DNA from: Brevipalpus yothersi
Taxonomy: Eukaryota > Arthropoda > Arachnida > Trombidiformes > Tenuipalpidae
Length of the DNA: 64,000 nt
Direction: 5' to 3'
Assembly (NCBI GenBank): GCA_003956705.1
Contig: QZCP01000096.1
Coordinates: 1 to 64,000 of the forward strand
Below the pieces are notes generated by a model. It was not told the DNA's origin. It saw only the letters and a program-made list of their open reading frames with translations, and made no database searches. Below, one piece after another: positions 30,097 through 42,743 of this stretch (position 1 is the first letter of the stretch; the number at the start of each line of letters is the position of its first letter). The translations under genes and the position numbers were made by a program.

Positions 30097-30441
30097 ATGA
30101 TATTTACCAAGTTTTACATTGTAATTGTAACATTGGTGTTGAGTTTTTCTCTAGCTTCGAGTGGACCGATAGCCACAGAGTCGACTGATTTGAATTTTAC
30201 AGAGATCGACTTTACAACTTTCTCCACTACGTTACCTCCAAAAAATGTGACCAAAAAAGTGACTAAAAAGGTGCAAAGACAAAAACCAACCACAACAAGA
30301 CCACCTCGATGGGAATTAAATTGGTGGCAAGCGATGGGTTTTGATACCGAATCGTATAAAACGACTGTTGGTAGCGTAATGCGTGCTCCACTTCGATCTT
30401 TCGTCAACGGCTTGTATTATTATATGAAATATCGCAATTAG
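30097..30441 (+). CDS. Small secreted Thr/Lys-rich protein, unknown
   Basis: Single-exon ORF of 114 aa. Residues 1 to about 22 form a signal peptide (hydrophobic core VIVTLVLSFSLA, then SSG), so the product is probably secreted. The middle is Thr-rich with repeated VTKKV units and a TTTRPPR stretch, which could be O-glycosylated or cleaved at dibasic sites. The C-terminal part is RWELNWWQAMGF followed by an amphipathic segment ending YYYMKYRN. No cysteines are seen, so it is not a disulfide-rich peptide. No family recognised. AATAAA lies 156 bases after the stop codon, which supports a real transcript end. Confidence 0.65.
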   Translation: MIFTKFYIVIVTLVLSFSLASSGPIATESTDLNFTEIDFTTFSTTLPPKNVTKKVTKKVQRQKPTTTRPPRWELNWWQAMGFDTESYKTTVGSVMRAPLRSFVNGLYYYMKYRN

Positions 30442-30596
30442 GCTGTATCAACTTGAAAATCTTCGGGATAAGAATGATCCGTCCACTTGAACAAGATGTT
30501 ATCTACCCATATTTTGTCTTTAATGATCATTGGAGATCTATCGATAAAAAACTGCTCCAAAATTCGACTAACTAATCTCATCTCTCTAATCTCTGT

Positions 30597-30602
30597 AATA
30601 AA
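30597..30602 (+). terminator. Poly(A) signal AATAAA, small secreted protein
   Basis: AATAAA 156 bases after the 114-aa ORF, same strand. Confidence 0.6.
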
Positions 30603-30876
30603 AATGCTAGATCATTCTGAATGAAGTTTTGAGATTTTACAAAATTTTGATTCTTTTTTGGGTGGAATTTGCTCTCCTACCATCATCATGCTCAATGTTT
30701 CTTCAAAGTATAAGTCTCTCTAGCTAATTCAGACCTTCAGAAAAACAGAACAAATAGTCAAATTTGAAGTTTGTTCTCCTTAGGCAACTGATTCTTGGCA
30801 GTTGTTTCTGTCTATAAGATTGTGTGGTTTATGTTGATAATAAATTGATAGAATTCGGATCATTCAAAATTCGAAT

Positions 30877-30882
30877 TTTATT
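30877..30882 (-). terminator. Poly(A) signal AATAAA, PPP4R2
   Basis: TTTATT on the plus strand, i.e. AATAAA on the minus strand, about 170 bases past the PPP4R2 stop codon. Confidence 0.5.
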
Positions 30883-31049
30883 TACGCGTTGAAAGATGAT
30901 GCTGAATCTTTTCAGGTTGAATATCAGTTACAGTTAATTGCTGGCCCTAGACGCGCTGAAGAATAACTTCAAAGGAACTGGGTAATAATCAGTCATTCCT
31001 ATCCTGTACGATCATGATCAATATCAATTTAAAAAATTATCGATTACTA

Positions 31050-32792
31050 TTATCCATCAAGAGTTCCTTGATCGTTTGTTTGATCGATATCTTTGACCTC
31101 CTTAGGGTCTGATTCTAGCGGTTCTTCGATCAATGGATGACTAATTTGATCAATACTTTCGACATCGAACTCATCCTGCGAATCATCAACCTCCTGGGGC
31201 AATGTATCACGAGCTTCGGATGCGCTTGTAGCTATCATTGGTAACTCTTGGTCATCATGAGATGTTTTCACATCTTCATCGCCTACTGGGATTGGACCTT
31301 CCTTTACAGAGGGGTCATCTAGGAAAGCTTCTTTGTTCAAGTTTTCACACAAGTCACCTTGAGGCTGAACATTTTCATCATTAGATGTACTAGCAGCTAC
31401 TGAAATTGATTCTTGTGGATTGATGGACTGATCGATGACATGATTGGAAACTGCCTCAAGATCTGTTGTTTTTGTTGAGAAATCATCTGAAGAATGGTCT
31501 CTATTAGAACTTTCTACAGGAAATGATACTATCTTATCAACTTCTGATGGATCTGAAGCTACCATGGGGACTTCTTGCTGACCGTAAGACGAATTCACTG
31601 TTTCACTGGGAACATCATTCAATCCTTGCTCGGACGGGAAGGCGCCTGATGATGATGCTTCTCCGGAGTCTTCGCCTAGATCCTCACATCCCGTTCTTGC
31701 ATCCTCAAAGTCATCGCTATCATCATTTGAGTGATTCGAATCATTGCATGGTGGAGGTGATAATGATGACGAAGGTTGTGGTGAAGAATCTGATGAAGAG
31801 CTGGAAGAAGATGACGGGGATCCAGAATCGTATGTCTGAATATCAGAGACAACAGCTAATGGAGTTGACGGAGGCGATGCGAACACAGTAGTAAAACTAT
31901 CTAACTGCTGTAGAGGAGCCGGGGCATTGGGTAAGGAGACATGATCAGGTAGAGGTGCACAGGGCTCCACCAGAGATGAATTAAGATGTGAAGAAGAAGA
32001 CGAAGGAGAGGCTGTTGAGGAAGATGAAGGTGAGGAACTTTCTACATCATCGAGACCATTTATATAAGCAGAAGATGAAGATGGTAAAGATGATAGCATG
32101 TTGGATGAATTTCTGAACACAGATGATGAACGAGAATATTCTTTTCCATATGAATTGGAAACTGATTCAGGATCAGATCGCCTGGCCATAATGGTGCTGA
32201 CAACACGAACATTTTTCTCTAGACCACGCATAAATTTGTCACACCATCGATAATACTTGGTAGGTGCTGTTAGGAGCTCACAAATTCGCTGAATTGTGAA
32301 TGGAGCTCCATAAAATGATTCTAATCTCTCTATAATTTCACTTTTCATCTCTTGAAAATTGAACGGTCGAACATTGGGTAGGATGGGACTATTATCATAA
32401 GGAAATTCAGTGTTGAATTTATCTACCACAAGTTCAAATTTCTTTATGATGACCGGCTTGATCTTACTCCATGGGTACCTTTATAGAAAGAAAAAGCGAA
32501 ATCTCAATTCACCTTCTTCATGATCCAATAGTATCATAATAGACAATAGAAGTTGTACTCACATGACATCACCAGTTTTAGCAACACACACAAGATATCG
32601 TTCAAGGGATTCAGGTAATCCGGCATCACAATTACGACCTCCTTGCTTTTCAAAATCTATCAAAACATAAGAAAAAACATGAGCTCATATTTACACATCA
32701 AAATTGATATGTGCCATGAAGCACAACACAGACACACAAAAATTAAACTTACTCATCAGCTCATTGAGAACTTCTTCCTTATCGAGATCCAT
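31050..32792 (-). CDS. PPP4R2: Protein phosphatase 4 regulatory subunit 2
   Basis: Regulatory subunit of the Ser/Thr phosphatase PP4, involved in DNA repair, snRNP maturation and centrosome function. Three minus-strand exons (32792-32753, 32656-32563, 32478-31050) give 520 aa. The conserved N-terminal domain reads NFEKQGGRNCDAGLPESLER, VAKTGDVMYPWSKIKPVII, then YDNSPILPNV, PFTIQRICELLTAP and FMRGLEKNVRVVSTIMAR, which matches PPP4R2 in order and spacing. After residue about 150 the protein is low-complexity, Ser-rich and then acidic (DSDDFEDARTGCEDLGEDSG), like the disordered tail in other animals. Start ATG 32792 is the first in frame and fits the short first exon. It is head-to-head with LENG1. 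Confidence 0.94.
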
Positions 32793-33291
32793 TTGATCTG
32801 TTATCACAATTATCTGTGTGTAAATATAATAATAATATGATTGTAGAAAATATTGATGATAATAATGACCACAGTAAAATAGAAATCAGTTTCAATGATC
32901 ACTTGACAAGAGCCGTTTGTAAACAATAATAATCGAGACTGTCAAAATCAATCTTTTTGCTAGCTTTTTTTCAGCTTCTTTCTCACTGCTTTGTGAGCGG
33001 CGCTGTTCAGGAACGCATTTGAAAAAACATCCATTCATGATGAAAATTTCATCATGATTTTCATGATATAATATGAATCATGATGTATTGAAGATGAATG
33101 TTAACTTGGATTGTTGATGGTGTGATTTTTTTGCCTTAATAATTCTGAAACATTCAGGTGTTGTTTGGTGCTCATAATGTGATTGTGGTTTAAATTGTAG
33201 GTGATTTTCGGTGTTCAAAGGCCGGAAAAATTTGTCACTTTTTTATCTGTATTTTTTGTTGTTAAGCTTGATATAGTGTAAGTGTATCAAG
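32793..33291. promoter_or_regulatory. Probable bidirectional promoter, PPP4R2/LENG1
   Basis: 499 bp between divergent start codons. It contains GCTGTTCAG at 33002-33010 inside a locally GC-richer patch, and a perfect inverted repeat with 10-base arms around one base at 33036-33056. Short spacing suggests one shared promoter region. Confidence 0.55.
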
Positions 33292-34257
33292 ATGAATATT
33301 TTGCCCCACAAAAGTTGGCATGTAAGGACCAAGAAAAATATTGAAAAAGTTCGCCGAGACGAGAGGAGAGCTCGTGAGGAAGCTGAAGCTGTTGAGCGTA
33401 GAAAAGCTTTGGCTGGAAGTGAAGCAAGAATTAATTATCTTCGAAGTAAAACACACACTTTTGGAGACGATAACAGTCAACAGCAAGTTGATGTGGCAAA
33501 TTTGGATAATTTGAGCTCTGTTTTGGAGGAGAGAGCGCTTGATGCTGCTGCTGAGGATAAATTGAAATATGAACGAGAACAAGCTGCCAAAAAAGAACAA
33601 GAGAATTGGGAGAAAAAAGTAGGAATTCTAACCTATCTTGGTCAAGGTTTAACCGAACCTGAGGTCGAAACACCATGGTATCTGAAGACGCATGAGAAAA
33701 GATTAAAGTTAAAGCCTGAGGTGGTCGAGCCCTCTTCTTCCTTTCAGCATGTAGGACATGTTAAAAATGATCCTCTTGATGATATGCGAATGTACATGGA
33801 CATGATGAAGAGCAAAAAAGCGAAATTGTCTACCAAAACTTCATCGTATCATCTTAGTAGTAGGGAAAAGAATAGACAATCATCCAAACTAAGTTCTAGT
33901 TCAAAGTCTCGAGATAAAGAGGAGTCAAAATCGAAAAAATCGAAAAAATCTAGTCATAAGAAACACAAAAAACATCATCGCCACAAAAGTTCTAAGAAAA
34001 AAAGAAAAAGAAGTTCATCAGAATCCGATTCTACTGATTTACAGGTTGCAGAGGTCAATAACGCCGATGAAGTCGTCGATAATCGAGAAACCTCATTGGA
34101 AAAACTTCGATTCGAACGACTACAACGGGAAAGGATTGAACAGGAGAAGATCAAGAAAATGTTTGCAAAACCACATCCAGAGCAAAGAATCGAAACCAAT
34201 GAAAGGAAACTTCATTATAATTCCCAATTCAACCCTCATATCGCTCGTGAGAGATAG
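33292..34257 (+). CDS. LENG1: LENG1 homologue, spliceosome-associated nuclear protein
   Basis: Homologue of leukocyte receptor cluster member 1, a nuclear protein found with splicing complexes; its molecular role is poorly known. Intronless, 321 aa. The N-terminus MNILPHKSWHVRTKKNIEKV followed by RRDE is the Cir_N-type domain and is nearly the same as in vertebrates. The second family motif is KKVGILTYLGQGLTEPE with a following PWYLKTHEKR. The middle has DPLDDMRMYMDMMKSKK. The C-terminal half is a Lys/Ser/His-rich stretch (KKSSHKKHKKHHRHKSSKKK), longer than in the human protein and typical of nuclear RNA-processing proteins, ending in RFERLQRERIEQEKIKKMFA. ATG 33292 gives the conserved MNILP start. 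Confidence 0.95.
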   Translation: MNILPHKSWHVRTKKNIEKVRRDERRAREEAEAVERRKALAGSEARINYLRSKTHTFGDDNSQQQVDVANLDNLSSVLEERALDAAAEDKLKYEREQAAKKEQENWEKKVGILTYLGQGLTEPEVETPWYLKTHEKRLKLKPEVVEPSSSFQHVGHVKNDPLDDMRMYMDMMKSKKAKLSTKTSSYHLSSREKNRQSSKLSSSSKSRDKEESKSKKSKKSSHKKHKKHHRHKSSKKKRKRSSSESDSTDLQVAEVNNADEVVDNRETSLEKLRFERLQRERIEQEKIKKMFAKPHPEQRIETNERKLHYNSQFNPHIARER

Positions 34258-34741
34258 TGAATACCTCTACAAATCTCCTTCAAATATCTTTCGCCTCTTT
34301 TTTTTGATATTCCATCATGTTTGTAAATCTTACCAGAGACATATATATTGATTAAAATCCTCCGTTTAAATTAAATTTCTAGTCTCAATCATCAAACTCG
34401 ATCGAGTGACGCAATTTTTTTCCCAATGAAAAATGTTATTAGATACCGATCACAGTATCTTCTATCATTTTCGGCAAATGTTTTTGACTCAAGAATCGCG
34501 GTTCTTACTCGCTGTGTTGACCAATTCAGTCAAACTAATCATTGATGATTAACAATTAGGAACGAAGTGTCTTGAAGATTTCATCACTTGTATCATTTAT
34601 TAAACTAGTTGTCTATCCGATGTCTAGTGTCATGATGATTGTTATTAAATGTTCCACGTGATAGTGAAGGTGTTGTTGCCTGTGTATGTTTGTGTGTGTC
34701 TCTGGTTTCAGTGTGTACAATAATCCACATAAGCTTTAAAA
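34258..34741. promoter_or_regulatory. LENG1 3' UTR and CTR9 upstream region
   Basis: 484 bp between two tandem genes; must hold the LENG1 3' end and the CTR9 promoter. No canonical AATAAA noticed. Confidence 0.5.
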
Positions 34742-37700
34742 ATGCCGGAAAAGATTGAAATTCCTCTTCGAGATAGCCCAGATGAGGTGATAGAACTTGA
34801 TTGTGACAATTTACCGGAGGGAACTGAAGTGCTTGGCATCTTGAGACAAGAGCAGCCACCACTCAATTTATGGATTGCTTTGGCGGTAAGTTGCATTGAA
34901 AACAAACGCATTCATTGCTTAATGTTTTTTCCTCTCTCATCTGTACTGTATCATTTTCCAGATCGAATATTATCGACACAACAAGTCGGAAGACTTTGTC
35001 AGAATTTTAGATGATTGTACATCTATTATACTAGCTTTTTTGGAGGGTAATGAGAAAGGTCCTCCATTAAGTTATTCGGATTATGAGAGAGATATGGTCC
35101 GTGCATTGGACGCTCTTGCTGCTCATTATGTTAAGCTGGCCAGCAAATATAAGAATCGAGATAAGAAGAAGGAATATTTTCAACGGGCCTCTCATCTCTT
35201 TAATCTTGGTGATAAAATATGTATGTACGATCCAAACCATCTGCTCTGCAAAGCCTATTCGTGCTTACTGGAAGGAGACAAAATGGATCAAGCTGACCAA
35301 CAGTTCAATTTTGTACTCAGCAATACTCAAACTGTAGCATCTCATCTTGGTAAAGCTTGTATAGCTTTCAATAAGAAGCAGTATTTGGGTGCTCTGTCAC
35401 ATTACAAACGAGCTTTGAGAAGCAATCCTATGTGCCCTGCTAACGTTCGTCTTGGCTTGGGTCATTGTTTTCATAAACTAGGGAAACCTGAAAAGGCTCG
35501 ATTGGCATTCGAAAGAGCTTTACAGTTAGATCCTCAGTGTGTTGGAGCTCTTGTTGGACTTGCACTGTTAGAACTGAATGAAAAAACTCCCGACTCAATC
35601 CGCAAAGGAGTTCAAATGTTATCAAAAGCTTACACTATTGATCCTAACGATCCAATGGTTCTTATACATCTCGCCAATCATTTCTTTTTTAAGAAAGACT
35701 ATGGAAAAGTTCAACATCTAGCCCTCCATGCTTTCCATAATACAGAGAATGAAGCCATGAGAGCAGAGAGCTGTTATCAGCTAGCTCGATCATTCCACAT
35801 ACAGATGGATTTCGATCAAGCTTTCCAGTATTATTATCAAGCAACTCAATTTGCTTTACCTAATTTCGTTCTTCCTCAATTTGGCCTTGGACAAATGTAT
35901 ATCCATCGTAACGATACAGAAAACGCTGCACAGTGTTTTGAGAAAGTTCTCAAAGCTTATCCTGATAATTATGAGACAATGAAAATTATCGGCTCGCTCT
36001 ATGCTCAGTCGAACAATCAAGCTAAACGGGATCAAGCCAAGACTTATCTAAAGAAAGTGACCGAACAGTGTCCTGATGATGTTGAAGCATGGATCGAGCT
36101 AGCTCAAATTTTAGAGCAATCTGATTTGCAAGGTGCCTTATCAGCCTATGGAACAGCGATAAAAATTTTGAAAGAAAAAGTTCAAGTTGACATTCCTCCA
36201 GAGATTTATAATAATATAGCTGCTTTACATTTTCGACTTGGCCATTTAGAAGAATCTGCTGAAAATTATCAGCTCGCCCTCGAAAGGTGTCAAGAAGAAG
36301 AGTCAAATGATGAACACTACTACAGCTCCATATCAGTCACTATTAATTATAACCTCGCTAGGCTTCATGAAGCATTCAATCGTTTCGATAAGGCAGAGAA
36401 AATTTACAAAGACATTCTTCGAGAACATCCAAGTTATATTGATTGTTATCATCGCCTCGGTTGTATGTCTAGAGATGCTGGTCAAGTATATGAAGCTTCA
36501 GATTGGTTCAAGGAAGCTCTTCATGTTGATCAAGACAATGCTGACACATGGTCTTTGATCGGTAATCTGCATTTTGCCCAACAAGAATGGGGCCCTGGTC
36601 AAAAGAAATTCGAGCGAATCTTGAAACAAGAGGCCACCCAGCAAGACACTTATTCCATGATTGCTCTTGGAAATGTGTGGCTTCAAACTCTTCACCAGCC
36701 AAATAAAGACAAGGAGAAAGAGAAGAGACATCAGCAACGTGCTCTTTCTCATTACAAGAGTGTACTCCATCAGGATCCAAAGAACATTTGGGCAGCCAAT
36801 GGTATCGGCTGTGTGCTTGCCCATAAAGGTTATTTTGCTGAGGCAAGAGATGTCTTCGCCCAGGTTCGAGAGGCAACTGCTGATTTTGCCGATGTTTGGC
36901 TCAATATTGCTCACATTTACGTCCAACAAGGACAATATGTTGCTGCTGTTCAGATGTACGAGAACTGCCTCAAGAAATTCTTCAAATATCACAACGTTGA
37001 AATCTTGCAGTATCTTGCACGAGCACTTTTCAAGCTGGGAAAATTGAGGGAGTGCAAAAACGTACTACTCAAGTGTCGTAGGATTGTTCCGCAAGACAAC
37101 CTGATTTTATTCAATTTAGCCCTAGTTCTTCGTAAATTAGCCTCTCAAGTTCTAACGGACAGCAAGAGTAATGTTCGCACTGTTTTGAATGCTGTTCATG
37201 AACTTGGTTTAGCACACAAATATTTTCAGTTTTTATGCTCTCTCTTCTCCGGAGGAGATAAACCTACTATAGAAAAATTGAAATTCGATCTCAGAGCAGC
37301 TACTGAAGAAGCCAAAAACTGCCAAGATCTATTGAGCCAGGCTCAGTATCACGTAGCTCGTGCTAGAAAATTGGATGAAGAAGAGCGTGAAGCTAGACGT
37401 CAGCAAGAAATGGAACGAGAAGTTTTGAGGCAACAGAAAGAGGAAGAAGAAAAGCGACGTGAGGAAGAAAAAGTGAAACAAGAAATGGAGATGGTCGCAA
37501 AACGTCAACAGTTTGTCGAGCAAACAAAGAACAAGCTACAGTTCCAAGAAGTCCCAGAGGAGAAATCTGCTAAGAAAGGTCGACAACGTAAGCCTCAAGG
37601 TGAAGATGACTTCGTCACCGATGGCAGTGGTTCTGGACTTGAGAATGTCAGGCCAAGAAAGAAGGGAAAAGTTTCCGAAGATGGTGAGAAACGTAAAAAG

Positions 37701-38655
37701 AAGAAGCGTCGACAAAGATCTGAAAAAGCTTCTCAGGATGATGGTTCAGATGATGGCCGAAGAGACAAAAAAGAAGAACGAAAAAGAAGGAAGAAACATA
37801 GGGAGGAGAAACGTTCCGCCAAGAAGAAAAGTGGAACTTCCTCAAGCAAATCCAACGCTGAAAGTCAATCAAGTAAATCAAAGGCCAGATTTATGTCCAG
37901 AGAATTTGTATCAACTGACGAGGACTCGTCTGATGATGAAAAGCATAAGGCTCTTGTAATAGCTCAAGAGGATCAGGACGAGTCAGGAAGTCAGAAAGCT
38001 TCATCTCCTGGTTCCTCTGATTCTGAATCTAGTAGTAAACCTCCGCGAAAGAAGGTGAAGAACGTTTCTGAAGCATCAGATTCTGAGTCTGACATCGGAG
38101 AGACACCTAGAAAGAAAAAGACCTCTCGCAGAATCGCAGCCTCTGATGATGAGGAATCTCAAAAATCTGACGAACAATCTGGTCAAGAAGAGCAAGATGA
38201 CGATGGTGATGAGCGCGAAGTGAAAGTCAAAAGATCTGATGCATCATCTTCTGATGAATCGCGACCTAGAAGTCCTCCTCGTCGCCGTAGAATCACTTCC
38301 GATGCATCTGACTCAGAAGTTGAGCGTAGTCCTGCTCAATCTGGCAATGAGAGTGAGGAGGATCAGGGCAATGCGTCTGAGGAGCAAGCTGGAAGCCCAC
38401 CAAGAAAGCCTCTCAAATCAGATTCTGAAAGAAGTGACAGCGAAGAAGAGAAAGTTGCTAGAGATAGCGGCAGTGATGAAGGCCCAAGAAGTAAAGCTCA
38501 GCAAAGTGGAAGTGATCAGGCTAGCGATAATAGTGATAAAGGTGAGTTCGATGTAGATCAAAAAGCGAGTACTAACTAATCTTTCCTTCTCAGGACAAGA
38601 CTCCGATGCCAAATCAGACCAAGCAAGCGAAGTAGAGGAGGATGATGAAGATTGA
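34742..38655 (+). CDS. CTR9: CTR9, Paf1/RNA polymerase II complex subunit
   Basis: TPR scaffold of the Paf1 complex, which travels with RNA polymerase II, promotes elongation and histone H2B/H3 modification, and aids 3'-end formation. Three exons (34742-34885, 34962-38541, 38594-38655) give 1261 aa. The start [30 protein letters not shown] block is family-diagnostic. About 15 TPR units follow, for example [72 protein letters not shown] and [20 protein letters not shown]. Next come a charged coiled coil ([20 protein letters not shown]) and a long Ser/Asp/Glu/Lys-rich tail rich in DSESD-type CK2-like sites. If the last intron is kept, the protein ends at 38579 with a slightly different tail. 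AATAAA lies at 38750. Confidence 0.97.
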
Positions 38656-38749
38656 TGTGCATTTAAATGAAATCCCTTCACCCGATAATGGTCATCAATG
38701 GCGTAATTTTATGTGTACAGTGATTTTTAAAATTCGTCAATTCCTTAAG

Positions 38750-38755
38750 AATAAA
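38750..38755 (+). terminator. Poly(A) signal AATAAA, CTR9
   Basis: AATAAA 95 bases after the CTR9 stop codon in the 222-bp space shared with the converging DHX38 gene. Confidence 0.65.
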
Positions 38756-38877
38756 TATTTATAAATCTCATAAATGACTTGTCTTTTTGAAAAAATCTCT
38801 GTTCCTCCCTAATCGAAGGAGAGAATTGTCTTTATACAGTGTGAATACAGTTTATATTACAAAAAACTTTTGCAGTA

Positions 38878-41800
38878 CTATAGTCCTAATTTTCTACTTC
38901 TTCTGGGCGTCCGCGGTATTGCAGGTTTTCGGAAAACTGATGAAGCACTTGAGGATTCTTTCTCTTCTTGTTCCTTTTTCATCTGCTTGAATTCTTTTTC
39001 GGCAACCATCATCTCCTCTTCCATTATTTTCTCTTGATTTTTCACTTCTTTCCTAGCTGAACCAATCGAACGCTGTGGATTCTTGACTGAGTAAAACATG
39101 GGTCCCAACTCTGCTAGCCAAGTGCCTTCCACAGATGTTACAGTGTGCATATATTCTTTAGTTGTCATCAAGAGTTCGTGATAAACAACATAATCTGGAG
39201 TGAATCCCATACCATAAAGGGCTGATGTAGGATGCAAATGACAAGGCATTCCAGTTCGCATATTTACATACTCGCCAATACCTTTCAAACGAGCAGCTTG
39301 ATGGAAATAAGCGGAAGCAATACACTTCTTGACACCATCAGTTTCGCTGCCAGAAGAAACAATCGGTAGTTTAAGGGTGTCCATAATCTCACGAAGTTGT
39401 TGACGAACTTCGCGGACTTTTTTCATTGCTTTGTAGTGTATAAAATGCTCTTGGCACCATTGACCCTTATTAGGTTCTCGTTTCCAACGATTATATATAT
39501 TGAGAAGAGTTAAATGATCGGATTCATAGACGGCAAACTTTTCTCGGACTTGGTCAGCTTCTTCTTCTCTACCTTTTGGCCGATAAATGATGGATGGCAC
39601 AGATAGCATAGAGACAATTGTGAGCATCTCCTCTGAACAGCCCATCTCAGCAGAAACAAGTAACATTTTGGACATCGCTGGATCGAGAGGAAATTCGACC
39701 ATGTTTCTACCAAGAGTTGTTAAACCTCCTACATTATCGAGAGCACCTAGGATCCACAATTGATACATGGAGTTGAGTATATTGTCTTGAGGAGGTGGGT
39801 CCATGAAATGGAATTCTAGTAAGTCTTCAACTCCTAACGATTTTAGGAGTAAAACTACATTAGCTAAGTTTGTACGCTGGATTTCTGGAACTGTTGAGGT
39901 CAACATTTCATTACGGTACTGATCATCTGTATATAAACGGAAACAAATTCCTGGGCCTGTTCTACCAGCTCTTCCTGATCGCTGATTTGCGTTAGCTTGA
40001 GAAATGGGATAGACTTGTAAAGCATCCATACCAATACGAGGGTTAAACACTTTCAATTTACAATATCCAGTGTCGATGACATACTTGATACCATCCACTG
40101 TGAGTGATGTTTCTGCTATGTTGGTTGCAACGACACACTTTCTGACACCATCATCAGATTTTTTGAATATTTTCGCTTGGAGATCAGAAGGAAGTTGAGA
40201 GTATATAGGTAAAATAGATAATGCTGATTGAGGCCCAGATACTTCTTCCAAATCTTTCAATGCTTCAGCAATCAATTCACAAGTAACATCAATGTCTTCT
40301 TGACCAGGCATAAAAATCAACATATCACCGGGTGGTAGGCCAAGATGAATTTCTTTGGCTTTCTTGATGGCCGCCTTCACATGATCTTCGACAACATTCC
40401 TTGACCATTCGATTGTAACAGGGAAAGTTCTTCCAGGAATTGTAAAGACTGGTACATTACCAAAGAAGTTGGCAAACTTGGATGAGTCCATGGTAGCTGA
40501 GGTCACAATTAGCTTGAGACCAATTTGACGTCCAGCTATAACCTTGTGTAGTAAGCCAAAAAGCACATCAGTGTTGAGACTTCTTTCGTGAGCTTCATCC
40601 ATAATGATAACAGAATATTTATCTAGATCGGGGTCGGTTAGCGACTCTCGCAAAAGAATACCATCAGTCATATATTTGATGACCGTTTTGGGAGAAGTAC
40701 AATCTTCAAATCGGATAGAGTAACCGACATCCTCTCCTGGATTACAGCCCATCTCATCAGCAACTCTTTTCGCAACAGACATAGCAGCAACTCGACGGGG
40801 TTGTGTACAACCAATAATTCTTTCCTTCCCTTTCTTTGAACAAGTATAACCTTCCTCGTGAAGATATTGAGTCAGTTGTGTAGTTTTACCAGAGCCAGTT
40901 TCACCGACTATTATAACAATCTGGTGATCAGCGATAATTTTCATCAAACTTTTCTTAGCTGAAAATACAGGCAAACTTTCCCGCTGTCTACGAATTTTCT
41001 CACGACTTGACAGTTCATCGTCAAAATGATCTTTGAAGCGATGCTCTGCTTTGAAGTCTGTTTCCTCATTGCCTGATGGATCTTCTTTCTCCTTTTTGAC
41101 ACCCATTATGTCTCCAATCCTTGTTCCAGCGAGTTGCCATTCTTTTTTCTGAGCTTTTTTACGTTCTTTCAACTCTCGCTGGTAACGAACTGTTTGAGAT
41201 CCTTTCTTAGCAATCAATGCCATATTGGATGTTCCATCTTTAACAGGTATCACAGGCTCAAACTGCTTGGTGAAAACTATCCGACCATCCAGGAAAGGAG
41301 GAACAATATTGTGAACAATTAGATGAGTCCTTTCCTCGGACTCATCTTCTTCGATATCATCTCCTATCATGGTAACTACTCCAGAAAGAAACATTCGATT
41401 GGTTTCCCACTTTTCGTTGTCTTTCTGGATTTGTCTTTTTTGGGCAGATATCCTCTGGACAGTCTTGCTCTTTTTCAATGCTTCCTCTTTACGAGCGGTA
41501 TAGTCATCGGGCATATCATTGAAGGGATTAAAGTCCGCTTCATCATCATACCAGTACCTGTCTTGTTCTCGGATTCTCTCATCATCCTCTGGATCATCAT
41601 CTCGATTCGAGCTTCCATAATAACTGTATTCAACGCGAGGAGTTGATGATGGAGATGAACCACGATGAGATGAAGACGAAGAAAAGGATGAATGAGAATG
41701 ATGCCGAGATGAAGGTGGGTATGGAGTCATAGATCGTGATCTTGATCTAGACCTATCTCTTCTGTATGGAGTATCTTGTTCCCAAACCTTACTATAATCA

Positions 41801-42321
41801 TATCCATCATCGGTGTTCTGTTTTTTCCTCCAACCTCTGGTTGATTCGTCATAGTTTCTGTTTCTATCTTCATAATCTCTGTAGGAATTCTTCATCTTCT
41901 TCTTACGATCTTTTTTCTCCTTTTCTTTTTTCCTGGACATATACTCATCAGTGGCACTGATACTGGGAGCTGGACTTTCCATTCGCATTGCCCGTAAATG
42001 TCTTTCCCGCCTTTTATCATATTCTTCTTTCTCATATCTCTCACGTCTTTCTCGATGTCGATTCTTTTGCTCTTTATCTGATGCAATACGTTCATTTCTT
42101 TCTCTTTCTAGACGCTTCTCGAGAGCAAGCTGTTGAAGTCCAAGAATACTTTCTCTACCATTTTTACGATCATCAGAATGCTTTGGTTTCTTTACAATAA
42201 GACCGAAACTTTGCGGTTTCTCATCGATGCCTTCCAATTTCTCTACCCTTGCCTCATCAAATTCAATCTTCTCATTTCCACCTGATAACAACAAGGAACA
42301 AAGATCATTAATGCCGGCCAT
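38878..42321 (-). CDS. DHX38: DEAH-box splicing helicase PRP16
   Basis: RNA-dependent ATPase of the spliceosome (PRP16/DHX38) that remodels the complex between the two splicing steps. Intronless, 1147 aa. The first about 290 residues are a charged, Arg/Ser-rich region with [12 protein letters not shown] repeats, poorly conserved. From about 290 the family block [38 protein letters not shown] and VPVKD-like [20 protein letters not shown] is seen. Helicase motifs: [11 protein letters not shown] (about 470), II DEAH (about 573), [32 protein letters not shown]. The HA2/OB part has [20 protein letters not shown] and [20 protein letters not shown]. The C-terminus [10 protein letters not shown] matches the family's short terminal motif. 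ATG 42321 gives a start like other PRP16 N-termini. Confidence 0.97.
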   Translation of the reverse strand: MAGINDLCSLLLSGGNEKIEFDEARVEKLEGIDEKPQSFGLIVKKPKHSDDRKNGRESILGLQQLALEKRLERERNERIASDKEQKNRHRERRERYEKEEYDKRRERHLRAMRMESPAPSISATDEYMSRKKEKEKKDRKKKMKNSYRDYEDRNRNYDESTRGWRKKQNTDDGYDYSKVWEQDTPYRRDRSRSRSRSMTPYPPSSRHHSHSSFSSSSSHRGSSPSSTPRVEYSYYGSSNRDDDPEDDERIREQDRYWYDDEADFNPFNDMPDDYTARKEEALKKSKTVQRISAQKRQIQKDNEKWETNRMFLSGVVTMIGDDIEEDESEERTHLIVHNIVPPFLDGRIVFTKQFEPVIPVKDGTSNMALIAKKGSQTVRYQRELKERKKAQKKEWQLAGTRIGDIMGVKKEKEDPSGNEETDFKAEHRFKDHFDDELSSREKIRRQRESLPVFSAKKSLMKIIADHQIVIIVGETGSGKTTQLTQYLHEEGYTCSKKGKERIIGCTQPRRVAAMSVAKRVADEMGCNPGEDVGYSIRFEDCTSPKTVIKYMTDGILLRESLTDPDLDKYSVIIMDEAHERSLNTDVLFGLLHKVIAGRQIGLKLIVTSATMDSSKFANFFGNVPVFTIPGRTFPVTIEWSRNVVEDHVKAAIKKAKEIHLGLPPGDMLIFMPGQEDIDVTCELIAEALKDLEEVSGPQSALSILPIYSQLPSDLQAKIFKKSDDGVRKCVVATNIAETSLTVDGIKYVIDTGYCKLKVFNPRIGMDALQVYPISQANANQRSGRAGRTGPGICFRLYTDDQYRNEMLTSTVPEIQRTNLANVVLLLKSLGVEDLLEFHFMDPPPQDNILNSMYQLWILGALDNVGGLTTLGRNMVEFPLDPAMSKMLLVSAEMGCSEEMLTIVSMLSVPSIIYRPKGREEEADQVREKFAVYESDHLTLLNIYNRWKREPNKGQWCQEHFIHYKAMKKVREVRQQLREIMDTLKLPIVSSGSETDGVKKCIASAYFHQAARLKGIGEYVNMRTGMPCHLHPTSALYGMGFTPDYVVYHELLMTTKEYMHTVTSVEGTWLAELGPMFYSVKNPQRSIGSARKEVKNQEKIMEEEMMVAEKEFKQMKKEQEEKESSSASSVFRKPAIPRTPRRSRKLGL

Positions 42322-42743
42322 TAGTCTTAAAATCTTTAGATGAAATAATCACTCTAATCATCAAATCAATCAAATCTTCTTACCCATACTGATGACTGAT
42401 CGATCATACCATCAATCCAACGCTAAATAAAATCAAAATATACACAATTAAATCACTTCCAAAAGGTTGAACATCAGCAAAACCCAAACACAAACACAAA
42501 CACAAACACGAGAAGTGAATCGAACTTGTAAACAAACTGAAATGTTGCCTCTTTGAAAACAGTTTAAATGATGCTGTTCAGCGCGCCATACTCATCAAGT
42601 GTAAACATTTCACCTCAAAAGGAATGATTTTTGATTGTCTGTTAATTAAGTTCTGTGTTTATCGTCCATTCCCATGTTGATGGTATGTTGTCATCATTAG
42701 ATTGTATTTTGTAGTGAAATTTGAGTGATTATTGGTACAAAAA
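42322..42743. promoter_or_regulatory. Probable bidirectional promoter, DHX38/CPSF2
   Basis: 422 bp between divergent ATGs. Contains five-fold CAAACA-type repeats at about 42484-42507 and GCTGTTCAG at 42573-42581 directly before a GCGCGCC patch, the same core as in the PPP4R2/LENG1 region. Confidence 0.55.

Larger units (their letters stand above)
30442..31049. other. Converging 3' UTRs
   Basis: Holds AATAAA for the plus-strand secreted protein (30597) and TTTATT at 30877, which reads AATAAA on the minus strand for PPP4R2. No coding exon. Confidence 0.6.
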
